A DNA stretch of 44,269 bases from assembly GCA_002500605.1 (NCBI GenBank), contig DLRR01000029.1:1-44269 (forward strand), written 5' to 3'. The position numbers and the translations under genes are program-made. This stretch comes from Nitrospinaceae bacterium UBA7883 (lineage in GTDB: Bacteria; Nitrospinota_A; UBA7883). Positions 16,620 to 25,084 of the stretch are shown here, piece after piece. Position 1 is the first letter of the stretch, and the number at the start of each line of letters is the position of its first letter. The notes beneath the pieces were generated by a model. It did no database searches, was not told the DNA's origin, and worked only from the letters and a program-made list of their open reading frames with translations.

Positions 16620-16806
16620 CTATACCTTGTCCAGTTTCAGCTATTCTTTTCACAATAGCAAAAATCTTTTTTTTCTCGATTGGCGAGGGCTCAATCAATC
16701 CTGTCTCCCAGCCCAATATTAATTCCGGCGTGACCTTTAGCTCGTTTGCAAATTCCACTTCACTCATTTGAGCAGTTTCACGCAACAACTTGTAATCAAT
16801 TCCCAT
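16612..16806 (-). CDS. Small helix-turn-helix protein, XRE-like
   Basis: A 64-residue protein whose middle (LLRETAQMSEVEFANELKVT, then PELILGWETGLIEPSP) has the spacing of an XRE/Cro HTH: two short helices joined by a tight turn, then a WE-x-G recognition-helix end. It has no other domain. It overlaps ispF by 8 bp and lies 21 bp after the PBP1A gene, so it is part of the operon rather than a stray frame. It could be a local regulator or a degenerate adaptor. The target is unknown. Confidence 0.65.
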   Translation of the reverse strand: MGIDYKLLRETAQMSEVEFANELKVTPELILGWETGLIEPSPIEKKKIFAIVKRIAETGQGIDD

Positions 16807-16827
16807 AATGGATTTACCCTTAATTGA

Positions 16828-18834
16828 TTAGAGCAAACTTTCTAATATTTTTTCATCTTGACAATACCCAGTTGGCTCTGTTCCTTCCACAAAAACCTCT
16901 TCAAAAGTATCATATCTACACTTCTCATTGGCCAGTTTACCAGTTGCTTTATCTATGGTACGTACAACTATTCTCTCAGGGGGAGTAAAGTCTTCAACTG
17001 GTTTGTTTGCTGTTATTGCTTGCATGAAATCAACCCATATTGGTGCTGCTGTTCTACCTCCTGTTTCACTCTTGCCCATTGATTTATTGTTGTCCAAACC
17101 AACCCAAACACCAGCAACGATATCTGGGGTGTAGCCAATAAACCACGCGTCACGATTGTCATTGGTCGTGCCGGTTTTACCAGCTACAGGTCGATTTAGA
17201 GATTTGGCAACTTGTCCTGTGCCGTTTTCCACAACACCTTTTAGCATATTTGTGAGTACATAAGCTACTTCTGGACGGATAGCATCTAAGATTATTGGTC
17301 TGAATTGTTCAATGATTTCACCTTCTGTAGTTTGTACTGAACTAACCATATGCGGTTCAACATAAAGCCCCATGTTAGCAAAAGTAGAATAAGCTGCAGT
17401 AATTTCAATAGGTGTAACAGCAGATGAACCCAAGGCTATAGTTAAGTTGTTATTAAGCTCAGAGCGAAAACCAAGACGCTTCACAATATTTGCAACGGCT
17501 TTAATGCCGACCTTGTCTAAGAGTTTGACCGAAGCCACATTTAAGGATTTTTCTAAGGCCTTGCGAAGGGTTACTGGACCGTAAAACTTGCTTGAAAAGT
17601 TTGTCGGTTTCCAGTTATCATGCTCGGTAGCACCTTTAAAGATTACTGGTGAATCAATAATAATATCAGCTGGAGAAAAGCCAGTGTCTAAGGCTGCTGC
17701 ATAAACAAAAGGTTTAAAGGAAGAGCCAGATTGTCTTTTCGCCAAAAAGGCCCTGTTAAATTTTGAGTGTGTAAAATCAGTTCCGCCAACCAAGGCAAGA
17801 ATTGATCCATCGTGAGGGTCTATGGCTACAAGAGCTGCTTGTACTCCTTCTTCGCCAGTATATACACGCATGCTTCTTAATCTTTTATTAGCTGCGTCTG
17901 TTCCCTTAAGCACCGCCTTTTCAGCGGCAATCTGCATGTCAAGATCAAGAGTAGTGGTTATTCTCATGCCCTCTCTATAAAGCCTTTCTGGGCCATATTT
18001 TCCCTCTAGTTCAATCCTGACTGCTTCCACAAAATGCGGTGCAATTGACTTTTCATTCTTCCTTTTAATAAGGTTTATTGGCTCTAGCTTAAGGGCTGCT
18101 TCTGCCTTTTCAGATAAGTATCCTTCAGCTAGCATTCGACTCAAAACGATAGACCGTCTTTGCCCAGCCATATCAAAATCATTGAATGGCGAATACTTAC
18201 TTGGCGACTTCGGTAGCCCGGCTATAAGGGCAGCCTCAGCAGTACTAAGATCTGTAGCCGATTTCCCGAAATAAATTCTAGATGCCGCCTCTACGCCATA
18301 CGCGCCCGAACCTAGATATATTTGGTTGCAATACAATTCCAGGATTTCTTCTTTAGTATATATTCGTTCTATCTCTACTGCCAAAAGCGCCTCTTTAACT
18401 TTTCTAACAATGGTTTTTCTTGGTGTGAGGAAAAGTTGTTTTGCTAACTGTTGGGTTATAGTGGATCCTCCTTGAGCTATTCTCCCCTTGCGCACATCAG
18501 TTATAAATGCTCGTAAAATACTTGTTGGTCTAACCCCTTTGTGCTCAAAAAACTTAGCATCTTCAGTTGCAACAATGGCATTTATCAGGTTAGTTGGTAA
18601 GGAGTTGTATTGGATCCATACTCTTTTTTCCCTGTATAACTCAGCTATGGGGCGACCGCTTCGGTCTAAGATATGACTTACAACGTTTGGTTTATATTCG
18701 CTTAACTGAGTTACTGCTGGCAAACTATTATACATTGCAAACAAAAAACCAATGAATGAACCAAATGCAATGGCCGTTGTTGCCATAAGCAGGGCAACAA
18801 TTGAGAACTTAAAAGGGAAGTGATACTTTATCAT
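16828..18834 (-). CDS. mrcA: Penicillin-binding protein 1A (bifunctional)
   Basis: Class A PBP of 668 residues that polymerises and cross-links peptidoglycan at the cytoplasmic membrane. An N-terminal membrane anchor lies at about 10-36. The GT51 glycosyltransferase domain contains the catalytic E91 (ATEDAKFFEHKG) and GGSTITQQLAKQLFLTPRK. The transpeptidase domain has SSFK with the nucleophile S371, the SLN motif in LEKSLNVAS and the KTGTT motif. The PBP1A-type OB-like insertion is short compared with E. coli (850 aa), as in many non-enteric bacteria. It lies 15 bp after the SDR gene and 21 bp before the HTH gene. Confidence 0.93.
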   Translation of the reverse strand: MIKYHFPFKFSIVALLMATTAIAFGSFIGFLFAMYNSLPAVTQLSEYKPNVVSHILDRSGRPIAELYREKRVWIQYNSLPTNLINAIVATEDAKFFEHKGVRPTSILRAFITDVRKGRIAQGGSTITQQLAKQLFLTPRKTIVRKVKEALLAVEIERIYTKEEILELYCNQIYLGSGAYGVEAASRIYFGKSATDLSTAEAALIAGLPKSPSKYSPFNDFDMAGQRRSIVLSRMLAEGYLSEKAEAALKLEPINLIKRKNEKSIAPHFVEAVRIELEGKYGPERLYREGMRITTTLDLDMQIAAEKAVLKGTDAANKRLRSMRVYTGEEGVQAALVAIDPHDGSILALVGGTDFTHSKFNRAFLAKRQSGSSFKPFVYAAALDTGFSPADIIIDSPVIFKGATEHDNWKPTNFSSKFYGPVTLRKALEKSLNVASVKLLDKVGIKAVANIVKRLGFRSELNNNLTIALGSSAVTPIEITAAYSTFANMGLYVEPHMVSSVQTTEGEIIEQFRPIILDAIRPEVAYVLTNMLKGVVENGTGQVAKSLNRPVAGKTGTTNDNRDAWFIGYTPDIVAGVWVGLDNNKSMGKSETGGRTAAPIWVDFMQAITANKPVEDFTPPERIVVRTIDKATGKLANEKCRYDTFEEVFVEGTEPTGYCQDEKILESLL

Positions 18835-18849
18835 TGTGCAATTTAACTA

Positions 18850-19593
18850 CTAGGTGACAAGTGTTCTGCCGCCATCAACGGCTATAGTTTGCCCTGTTAT
18901 GTAATTAGATGAGGATAGGAATAAGACTGCGTTTGCAATGTCTTCTGGACTTCCAAAACGATCTAAGGGGATTTTGTTGAGTAAAGCTTGCCTTTCAATC
19001 TGGGTTAGCCCATCCTCTGGTTCACTTATTGCTCCAGGTGAAATGGCATTTACTAGAATTCCTGGAGCAAACTCCAATGCCAATTGTCCTGTCAAGGCTT
19101 TTAATCCCGCCTTGGAAATAGTATAAGACGTGTAATCAAGCCTTGGGTAATTGGTAAAAATATCGACGATATTAATTATGTGACCTGGTTTAGCTAGCTT
19201 AAGTAAATGTGCTGCTTTTATGGAAAGTACAGCTGGCGCAATTACATGTACCTTGTGTAGCAGGTTTAATTCATTTAAGTCTAAGTTATCAATTGGCGTC
19301 TTCATGAAACTAGACGCATTGTTCACTAGTAAGTCTAGCCTACCAAACCTCTTTGCTGTTTCGCCTACCAAGCCTTCTAGTTCATTAGGTTTGTCAAAGT
19401 CAGCTTTGAATAACTCCACTTGCACATCTGGTCTAATATTTTTTGCTGTTTTTACGACACCCTGTGCCTTCTTATCTGAAGTCCGATAATGAAGGGCCAA
19501 GTTATATCCAGCATTAATTAGAGCTAGTGCAATGGCCCTTCCAGTTCTTTTAGAGGCCCCCGTAACCAAGGCGACTGGATTGTTGCTTTTCAT
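18850..19593 (-). CDS. SDR oxidoreductase, pteridine-reductase-like
   Basis: A 247-residue short-chain dehydrogenase. The nucleotide-binding motif reads TGASKRTGRAIA. The basic 'KR' and the following ALHYRTSDKKA pattern are typical of NADPH-using pteridine reductases (PTR1/FolM) rather than of FabG. The active-site YTISKAG gives the Tyr-x3-Lys pair, and VNNASSF and NAISPGAIS are present. Such enzymes reduce dihydropterins. With MtdB three genes upstream, a role in making or salvaging tetrahydro(methano)pterin cofactor is attractive but unproven. Its start overlaps the regulator stop by four bases (ATGA), implying coupled translation. Confidence 0.82.
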   Translation of the reverse strand: MKSNNPVALVTGASKRTGRAIALALINAGYNLALHYRTSDKKAQGVVKTAKNIRPDVQVELFKADFDKPNELEGLVGETAKRFGRLDLLVNNASSFMKTPIDNLDLNELNLLHKVHVIAPAVLSIKAAHLLKLAKPGHIINIVDIFTNYPRLDYTSYTISKAGLKALTGQLALEFAPGILVNAISPGAISEPEDGLTQIERQALLNKIPLDRFGSPEDIANAVLFLSSSNYITGQTIAVDGGRTLVT

Positions 19594-20960
19594 TTATATG
19601 GTTTACTTCCGCCCCTCTCCATGCCCCATTTTTTTCGACGTTCCCAGAGTGACTTTCTACTGATACCTAGCATATGAGCAATGTCTTTTTCTTTATACAC
19701 ATTTTCATAACGCTCAATAAATCTTTTTATGTACTCATCAATGGAAAGATTATTTTCAATACCATCAACTTGTATTTCCTCGTCAGGATGAATTAATTTA
19801 CCTGGTAGCGATATAGGCGTAAGCTGGTCTGTCTCTTCTAATATAAGGGCACGTTCAATAATGTTTTCAAGTTCCCTAACGTTGCCAGGCCAATTGTAAT
19901 TGTTTAAGAGCTTCATAGTGTCTGCTTGTATGATAGTCACTGCTTTGTTTATCTTTGGGGCATAATGTTGGAAAAAGTGATTTGCAAGCTTTTCAATATC
20001 ACTTTCTCGTTTCCGAAGTGGTGGGAGTTCAACTGTGATTACATTGATGCGATAGTACAGATCTTCCCTAAATGTCTTTTCGTTAACTTCATCTTTTAGC
20101 TTCTTACTAGTTGCCGTAATCACCCTGACATCGCATTTAAAAGTTTTGCTTGATCCAACGGGCCTAATTTCGTGTTCTTGGAGTGCCCTTAGCATTTTGA
20201 CCTGCAGTTCTAAAGGTAACTCGCCTATTTCGTCAAAGAAAATTGTTCCTCCACGGGCTTCTTGAAATAGACCAGATTTGTTGGATATCGCACCTGTAAA
20301 AGCTCCTTTAATATGTCCAAACAACTCCGATTCAAGTAGTTCTGAGGGTAGTGCACCACAATTAATTGCTACAAATGGTTCCTGACTTCTTTTAGATTGT
20401 TGATGAATTGCCCTTGCCACGAGTTCTTTTCCAGTACCGCTCTCACCTATGATTAAAACAGAAGAATCTGTTGGAGCAACTTTACTAATTAGTTTATAAA
20501 CTGCATTCATTTTTTCGCATGACCCTATAATACCGTTTGAACTTACGGTTTTGGCTAGTTCATCCTTTAATAAGCGGTTTTCTCTAACTAACCTGCTTTG
20601 TTGTAGGGCATTTTTTACAGATATTATTATTTCATCGTTTATAAATGGTTTAATGATGTATTCATCTGCACCATGCTTCATTGCCTCAACTGCTGTTTCA
20701 ACAGATGAATAATTTGTCATTATGAAAACAATAGTGTCTGGTTTTGCTAGCTTGATTTGTTTTAGTGCTTCTAATCCATCTATGCCAGGCATTTTAAGGT
20801 CTGTTAGCACCAAATCATAAAAGTTGTCTGTGACAATGGTTACGGCAGTTTTTCCATCGTGACTTACGTCCACATCATAACCCTCTTTTTCAAGTACCCT
20901 TTTAAGTACATTGCAGATGGTTGTTTCATCATCTACAATTAATATACGAGGCTTATACAT
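19590..20960 (-). CDS. NtrC-family sigma-54-dependent response regulator
   Basis: A 456-residue regulator with three domains. The receiver (1-120) has acidic D10/D11, phospho-acceptor D54 (VLTDLKMPG) and Lys in EYIIKPF. The AAA+ domain has Walker A GESGTGKE, the GAFTGA sigma-54 contact loop (GHIKGAFTGA), a DEIGELPLELQVKMLRALQ segment and NWPGNVRELENI. The C-terminal Fis-type HTH contains IAHMLGISRKSLWERRKKW. It would activate sigma-54 promoters when phosphorylated by the kinase encoded 38 bp upstream. No TGGCAC-N5-TTGC promoter was found by eye in this window, so the target may lie elsewhere. It overlaps the SDR gene by 4 bp. Confidence 0.95.
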   Translation of the reverse strand: MYKPRILIVDDETTICNVLKRVLEKEGYDVDVSHDGKTAVTIVTDNFYDLVLTDLKMPGIDGLEALKQIKLAKPDTIVFIMTNYSSVETAVEAMKHGADEYIIKPFINDEIIISVKNALQQSRLVRENRLLKDELAKTVSSNGIIGSCEKMNAVYKLISKVAPTDSSVLIIGESGTGKELVARAIHQQSKRSQEPFVAINCGALPSELLESELFGHIKGAFTGAISNKSGLFQEARGGTIFFDEIGELPLELQVKMLRALQEHEIRPVGSSKTFKCDVRVITATSKKLKDEVNEKTFREDLYYRINVITVELPPLRKRESDIEKLANHFFQHYAPKINKAVTIIQADTMKLLNNYNWPGNVRELENIIERALILEETDQLTPISLPGKLIHPDEEIQVDGIENNLSIDEYIKRFIERYENVYKEKDIAHMLGISRKSLWERRKKWGMERGGSKPYK

Positions 20961-20998
20961 ATAAGATTACCTAGTAAAAATTGTTGAGATTAAACTGT

Positions 20999-22384
20999 TC
21001 ATGCTACCTCCAGGTCAAACTTTACTTCTGTCCCTTTGCCAGGGTTACTATTTATAATGAGTTTACTGTTCTGATTTTCTAGTATGTTGTAACAAACGTA
21101 CAACCCAAGACCAGTTCCTTTTCCTATGGGCTTTGTTGTGAAAAATGGATTAAAGGCTTGACGTAACACTTCATCGCTCATACCACATCCAGAATCTTTT
21201 ATGGAAATAGTTACATATAATGGGTTAGAAAATGACACGGACAGCAATATGCTGCCCTGAAGCATAATGGCATCAGCCGCATTGAATAATAGGTTCACCA
21301 AGACTTGCTGAATCTGGTCTGGATTGCAACGGATTTCTGGTAGGTTTTCTGGGATCTCTATCTGGAGCTTTACACTTGCTCCTTTCTCTCCAAGCTTTAG
21401 CAAAGGGGCAGCTTTTTCAACTATTTCATGTAAGGAGCATGCAACCATGCCTGAGTCTTTCATCCTGGAGTAGTCGACCAAGTTGTTCAATATGGATGTA
21501 ATTCTTTTTATGTGATGGCCAATAAGGGTCAATGCCTCTGAGTGAAAATCTTTATCACTTGTAACTTTTCCATTTGCAACAAGTTCCTGGACTAGAATGG
21601 AAATTGATGTTAGAGGATTTCCAACTTCATGTGCTACGCCGGCGGCTAGTAGACCAACAGATGCAAGTTTTTCTGCCCGGATCATTTGTTCTTCAAGCTC
21701 TATGCTCTTGGTCACGTCTTGCACTGAAACGACTAGTCCACGCATAATTTCATAGTTGTCTTTTAAAGGACTTACCGTCACACTTTCGAACTTTTTGTTT
21801 CCACTATCGAGAATGCGAATGAATTTTCTATCTCTAATAATATTTTTTTTATGAAGCGCTTGAGTAATTAGTGACTTGTATTCTGGCAACAAGTCTAATG
21901 CAGCGGAATTAACAGCATCTTTGGACCTTATATTTGTTAGGCTTTCCATGGCCTTATTCCATGCAGTTACTTTAAGCTCCATATCCATTGAACAAAGTCC
22001 TATAGGTATTGAATCGCTTACATTCTCATAGAGTTCCTTTAGCCTTGTTAGTTCTTCATTAAGATTATGTGCACGGTGCTGCCTTTCAATGAGCTGGCGG
22101 CGCATTCTATTGAATGATTGGTAAAATCGCCCAATATCTTCCTGTTTTATCTCTAGCCCATCGGTTATAACCGCCCTTGCCATTGCCTTACCTACTTCTG
22201 TACCCAAACGCTTTTCAATCACCCCAACAAGGGTTTCGAAATTTTTTTGCGTTAGATTTTTGTTAGCATCAATGTCTAGCTCCACAAAAACCGTGCTCAT
22301 CACTTGTCTCGCTTCTTTAATCCCAATGTACTTTGCGAGTGTTTCTATTAGAGAGTTTTGTGTAAGTGAAACTGTACGATTCAT
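20999..22384 (-). CDS. Soluble PAS-domain histidine kinase
   Basis: A 461-residue sensor kinase without transmembrane segments. Residues 1-110 are an unassigned helical domain (SLIETLAKYIGIKEARQVMS ...). A PAS domain follows at about 118-228 (SIPIGLCSMDMELKVTAWNKAM). The HisKA box has H252 (GVAHEVGNPLTSI), and the ATPase domain contains NPDQIQQVLVNLLFNAADAI, DSGCGMS and GKGTGLGLYVC. It presumably phosphorylates the NtrC-type regulator encoded next. Its ATG overlaps the stop of the corrinoid-protein gene (ATGA), so sensor and corrinoid protein are translationally coupled. The signal is therefore likely to be cytoplasmic and possibly cobalamin- or methyl-related (inference). Confidence 0.92.
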   Translation of the reverse strand: MNRTVSLTQNSLIETLAKYIGIKEARQVMSTVFVELDIDANKNLTQKNFETLVGVIEKRLGTEVGKAMARAVITDGLEIKQEDIGRFYQSFNRMRRQLIERQHRAHNLNEELTRLKELYENVSDSIPIGLCSMDMELKVTAWNKAMESLTNIRSKDAVNSAALDLLPEYKSLITQALHKKNIIRDRKFIRILDSGNKKFESVTVSPLKDNYEIMRGLVVSVQDVTKSIELEEQMIRAEKLASVGLLAAGVAHEVGNPLTSISILVQELVANGKVTSDKDFHSEALTLIGHHIKRITSILNNLVDYSRMKDSGMVACSLHEIVEKAAPLLKLGEKGASVKLQIEIPENLPEIRCNPDQIQQVLVNLLFNAADAIMLQGSILLSVSFSNPLYVTISIKDSGCGMSDEVLRQAFNPFFTTKPIGKGTGLGLYVCYNILENQNSKLIINSNPGKGTEVKFDLEVA

Positions 22385-23085
22385 GATTCATAGCTGCCGA
22401 TATTGACTGTAGTGCTTAAGGTTCTGATTGCTTCGCGGAGAGCAGTGTGAGCGTCGGGGGCGGTTGCGTCAGCCCCACTGAATTTAAATGTGGAATCACT
22501 AACTATGGCACCCCCCACCATGATTATTGTTTTAGGTGCTGCCTTACGCAGTTCTGAGACAAGTTCTTTAAGTCTCGGCAAGCAAGTTGTCATCATTATT
22601 GACAGACAGATTAATCTAACGTTAGGAAGCTTGGCTTCCTTTACAAACCTTTTTATTGGAACATCCTTGCCTAGATCTAGGACGTTAAAACCAGCGGTAT
22701 CGAATACCATGCTGACCAAATTTTTTCCTATATCATGGATATCACCTTCAGTAGTTCCAAATATCACCGTGTCGGATTTGTCACTATTTTCCATACCGTT
22801 TTTTACGTGTGGTTCTAAAATTGTAAGACCAGCATAAAGTGTGTCTGCACACATGAGGAGTTCTGGCACGAAATATTCCTGTTTGTCAAAGAGTTCCCCA
22901 ACCGCACTCATCCCTGCTACCAGACCTTCAAATATTGCCATGTAGGCATCCATACGACGCTGAATTACGGTCTCACATACTGAAATGACAACCGATTCGT
23001 CATATTCCACTACGCCACGCTGTAGCGTCCCAAGAATTTCACTATCAACCGGTGTGGGATCAGGCCAAGGTTTGAGCGATCTCAT
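22381..23085 (-). CDS. Corrinoid (B12)-binding protein, MtaC/MttC-like
   Basis: A two-domain corrinoid protein: an N-terminal four-helix cap (LVAGMSAVGELFDKQEYFVPELLMCAD) and a Rossmann-like B12-binding domain. The latter has the base-off ligand motif GDIHDIGKNLV (His 117 from this start), SIMMTT and VGGAIV. Such proteins carry methyl groups between a substrate-specific methyltransferase and a second methyltransferase, as in methylamine or methanol systems. No partner methyltransferase lies in the window. The ATG at 23085 is chosen; a TTG at 23109 would add eight residues. It overlaps the mtdB end by 26 bp and the kinase start by 4 bp. Confidence 0.9.
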   Translation of the reverse strand: MRSLKPWPDPTPVDSEILGTLQRGVVEYDESVVISVCETVIQRRMDAYMAIFEGLVAGMSAVGELFDKQEYFVPELLMCADTLYAGLTILEPHVKNGMENSDKSDTVIFGTTEGDIHDIGKNLVSMVFDTAGFNVLDLGKDVPIKRFVKEAKLPNVRLICLSIMMTTCLPRLKELVSELRKAAPKTIIMVGGAIVSDSTFKFSGADATAPDAHTALREAIRTLSTTVNIGSYES

Positions 23086-23926
23086 AAGCCATATTGTAGT
23101 CAGCAACAATTTTATTTGATTGCATTGCCTTAAATATTTCTACTTCAACCTTGTATTTTACAACTCCAATGGCCAACGCTCCTATGCCATAGATATTACT
23201 TGAAATTGCTTTCATGTCATCATGTGGCTCCAGTCCTCCAAAACCAGATGGTGGTACTGCGTTGACATCAGCTATAATTTTTTTATCTCCTTTAAGAGTC
23301 TCGAGCATCTCACTCGAGACCACTTGAACCCCAGCCTTTACTGTGGCAATTGCAATATCAGCATTTTTCATTAATGCAAGTCGTTCTTTTTCAGCTTTGG
23401 CTGCCTCACCTAAAATTGAAACATTATGCTGTTTAGAGATTTTTTTAGCAGCGGTTTCACCAGCAGTTTTATCGCGAGAGGTAACGATTGTAACTTTTGC
23501 GGCTTCTTTGGCGGCTAAAACTGCAGCAATACCTCCGACTGGTCCGGTACCGCCAAAAATTATCACTTTTGCTCCTGCTAGTTCCCCTACTGCTTTTTTT
23601 ACTTTTGCTACAAGTGCTGCAGCAGTAGTGTAAGCACCCTTTGGATCGGAAAAAATCGAGACTGTAAACGGTTCAAATATGCTATCGTGTGCCTTCTTTA
23701 CAATGTTTTCCACCAACTCCATATCCGATCCACCCACAAAAATTCCAGAATGTACGGTACCTTTTGGACCGCGTGAAAATATGATGTCGTGTGTGAGGGC
23801 CTCTGTTTCGGCTTCCGTCACATTCGTAAAAGGTATTACAACGTCGTAACCAGCATCTAAGCCGATGTTTACATCAAAAGGACTGGCATGTACATCTGTT
23901 GAAAAGAAAAATAAGTGATTGCGCAT
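23060..23926 (-). CDS. mtdB: NAD(P)-dependent methylene-tetrahydromethanopterin dehydrogenase
   Basis: A 288-residue protein matching MtdB. The N-terminal part has FFFSTDVHASPFDVNIGLDA. The NADP-binding loop is IIFGGTGPVGGIAAVLAAKE, and ADVNAVPPSGFGG and YGIGALAIG follow. The enzyme oxidises methylene-H4MPT to methenyl-H4MPT (some members also accept methylene-H4F), a step of H4MPT-dependent C1 oxidation. Other pathway genes (fae, mch, fhc) are not in the window. It is the first gene of the minus-strand operon; an AT-rich TATTATATAG-like segment upstream could be its -10. MtdA is the alternative, but the sequence start and loop favour MtdB. Confidence 0.87.
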   Translation of the reverse strand: MRNHLFFFSTDVHASPFDVNIGLDAGYDVVIPFTNVTEAETEALTHDIIFSRGPKGTVHSGIFVGGSDMELVENIVKKAHDSIFEPFTVSIFSDPKGAYTTAAALVAKVKKAVGELAGAKVIIFGGTGPVGGIAAVLAAKEAAKVTIVTSRDKTAGETAAKKISKQHNVSILGEAAKAEKERLALMKNADIAIATVKAGVQVVSSEMLETLKGDKKIIADVNAVPPSGFGGLEPHDDMKAISSNIYGIGALAIGVVKYKVEVEIFKAMQSNKIVADYNMAYEIAQTLA

Positions 23927-23970
23927 TTCCCAACTTTCTAGAATTGATTAAAAGACTATATAATAGTTCA

Positions 23971-23987
23971 TGTTACTCAAGGTAACA
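23971..23987. promoter_or_regulatory. Inverted repeat in the mtdB/ribF divergent promoter
   Basis: TGTTAC, a 5-nt spacer, then GTAACA form a 6-5-6 inverted repeat just upstream of the mtdB putative -10 region, between the divergent mtdB operon and ribF. It is a candidate operator for whatever controls the C1 operon. A TATAAT sequence for ribF lies at 24076-24081. Confidence 0.35.
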
Positions 23988-24118
23988 CCAATTTGGCCAT
24001 GTGTAAAGATCGGTATTTGTAATAACCCAAAGGTGAAAATTACTTTGTGGGATGGATAATTAGCTCGATTAGGTTTATAATTTCTCCAAACTTTTTAGGC
24101 AGTTAAGACGGCGGTTTA

Positions 24119-25084
24119 ATGAAAATTGTTCGTGGGCTTCGCAACATCTCCACACCGCCCAAAATACCGATCGTGACCCTTGGGAATTTTGACGGTACCC
24201 ATGTGGGACACCAAGCTATATTTAAGCAGGTATTATCAAGAGCCGAAAAGCTTGATGGAACTTCTGTTGTATACACGTTTGATCCACATCCACTAAAGAT
24301 ACTTGCTCCTGAACACAGCCTCAGCCTGCTTTGTAGCTTTAAAAAGAAGATGGAACTTATCGCGTCATATGGGATAGATATGGTTGTGTGCGCCGACTTC
24401 ACAAGAGCTTTTGCAAGTTTACACCCTCGCGACTTTGCCATGAAGATCTACAACGGACTTAAGCCTGAGACAGTTATTGTGGGACATGACTATTCATTTG
24501 GGCAGGGTAGGGCAGGCTCAATAGAATATCTTCACAAGATGGGTAGAGAGCTAGGCTTTAGGCTCGAGGTGGTGGAACCGGTTGTGATGAATGACAAACG
24601 AGTATCTTCAACGCTAATTAGGAATCTCTTGAGCAGAGGGGAAGTGGCTTCAGCAAACAACTTGCTTAACAGGTGCTATTCCATAGATGGAAGGGTTGTA
24701 AGCGGATATAAGAGAGGGAAGAGTCTCGGCTTTCCTACTGCAAATCTAGATACACCATTCGAAGTAATACCAGCTGTTGGAGTCTATTCCGTATATGTTC
24801 GTGCAGCCGATACAATCAAGCTATTAGATGGAGTAGCAAACATCGGGTATAACCCAACGTTTAATCGTGATGATCTGATAGTTGAGGTGCACATACTTGA
24901 TTTCGAGGGCGATTTTTATGGATCAGAGTTAGAGTTGTACTTCGTTGATAGGTTAAGGGATGAAAAATCTTTTAATGGCGTCGAAGAGCTTAAGTCCCAG
25001 ATAGCAAGAGATGTTAACAAAACACGAGAAATCCTTGATGAATATCGTCTCTCCGATCACTGTGTTGATCCAAGGATTACCTAA
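24119..25084 (+). CDS. ribF: Bifunctional riboflavin kinase / FMN adenylyltransferase
   Basis: This enzyme makes FMN and FAD from riboflavin. The 321 residues contain the adenylyltransferase motifs VTLGNFDGTHVGHQAI and VVGHDYSFGQGRAG, with ISSTLIR-equivalent VSSTLIRNLL. The C-terminal flavokinase domain has GYKRGKSLGFPTANL and VANIGYNPTF. The length is standard (about 310). The ATG is at 24119. No FMN riboswitch was recognised upstream. Its stop overlaps the start of the next gene (TAATG), indicating coupling to the flippase-like gene. Confidence 0.96.
   Translation: MKIVRGLRNISTPPKIPIVTLGNFDGTHVGHQAIFKQVLSRAEKLDGTSVVYTFDPHPLKILAPEHSLSLLCSFKKKMELIASYGIDMVVCADFTRAFASLHPRDFAMKIYNGLKPETVIVGHDYSFGQGRAGSIEYLHKMGRELGFRLEVVEPVVMNDKRVSSTLIRNLLSRGEVASANNLLNRCYSIDGRVVSGYKRGKSLGFPTANLDTPFEVIPAVGVYSVYVRAADTIKLLDGVANIGYNPTFNRDDLIVEVHILDFEGDFYGSELELYFVDRLRDEKSFNGVEELKSQIARDVNKTREILDEYRLSDHCVDPRIT

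Noticed and set aside
23927..24118. FMN or cobalamin riboswitch between mtdB and ribF
   Set aside because: None of the conserved aptamer blocks of either class could be found on the appropriate strand.
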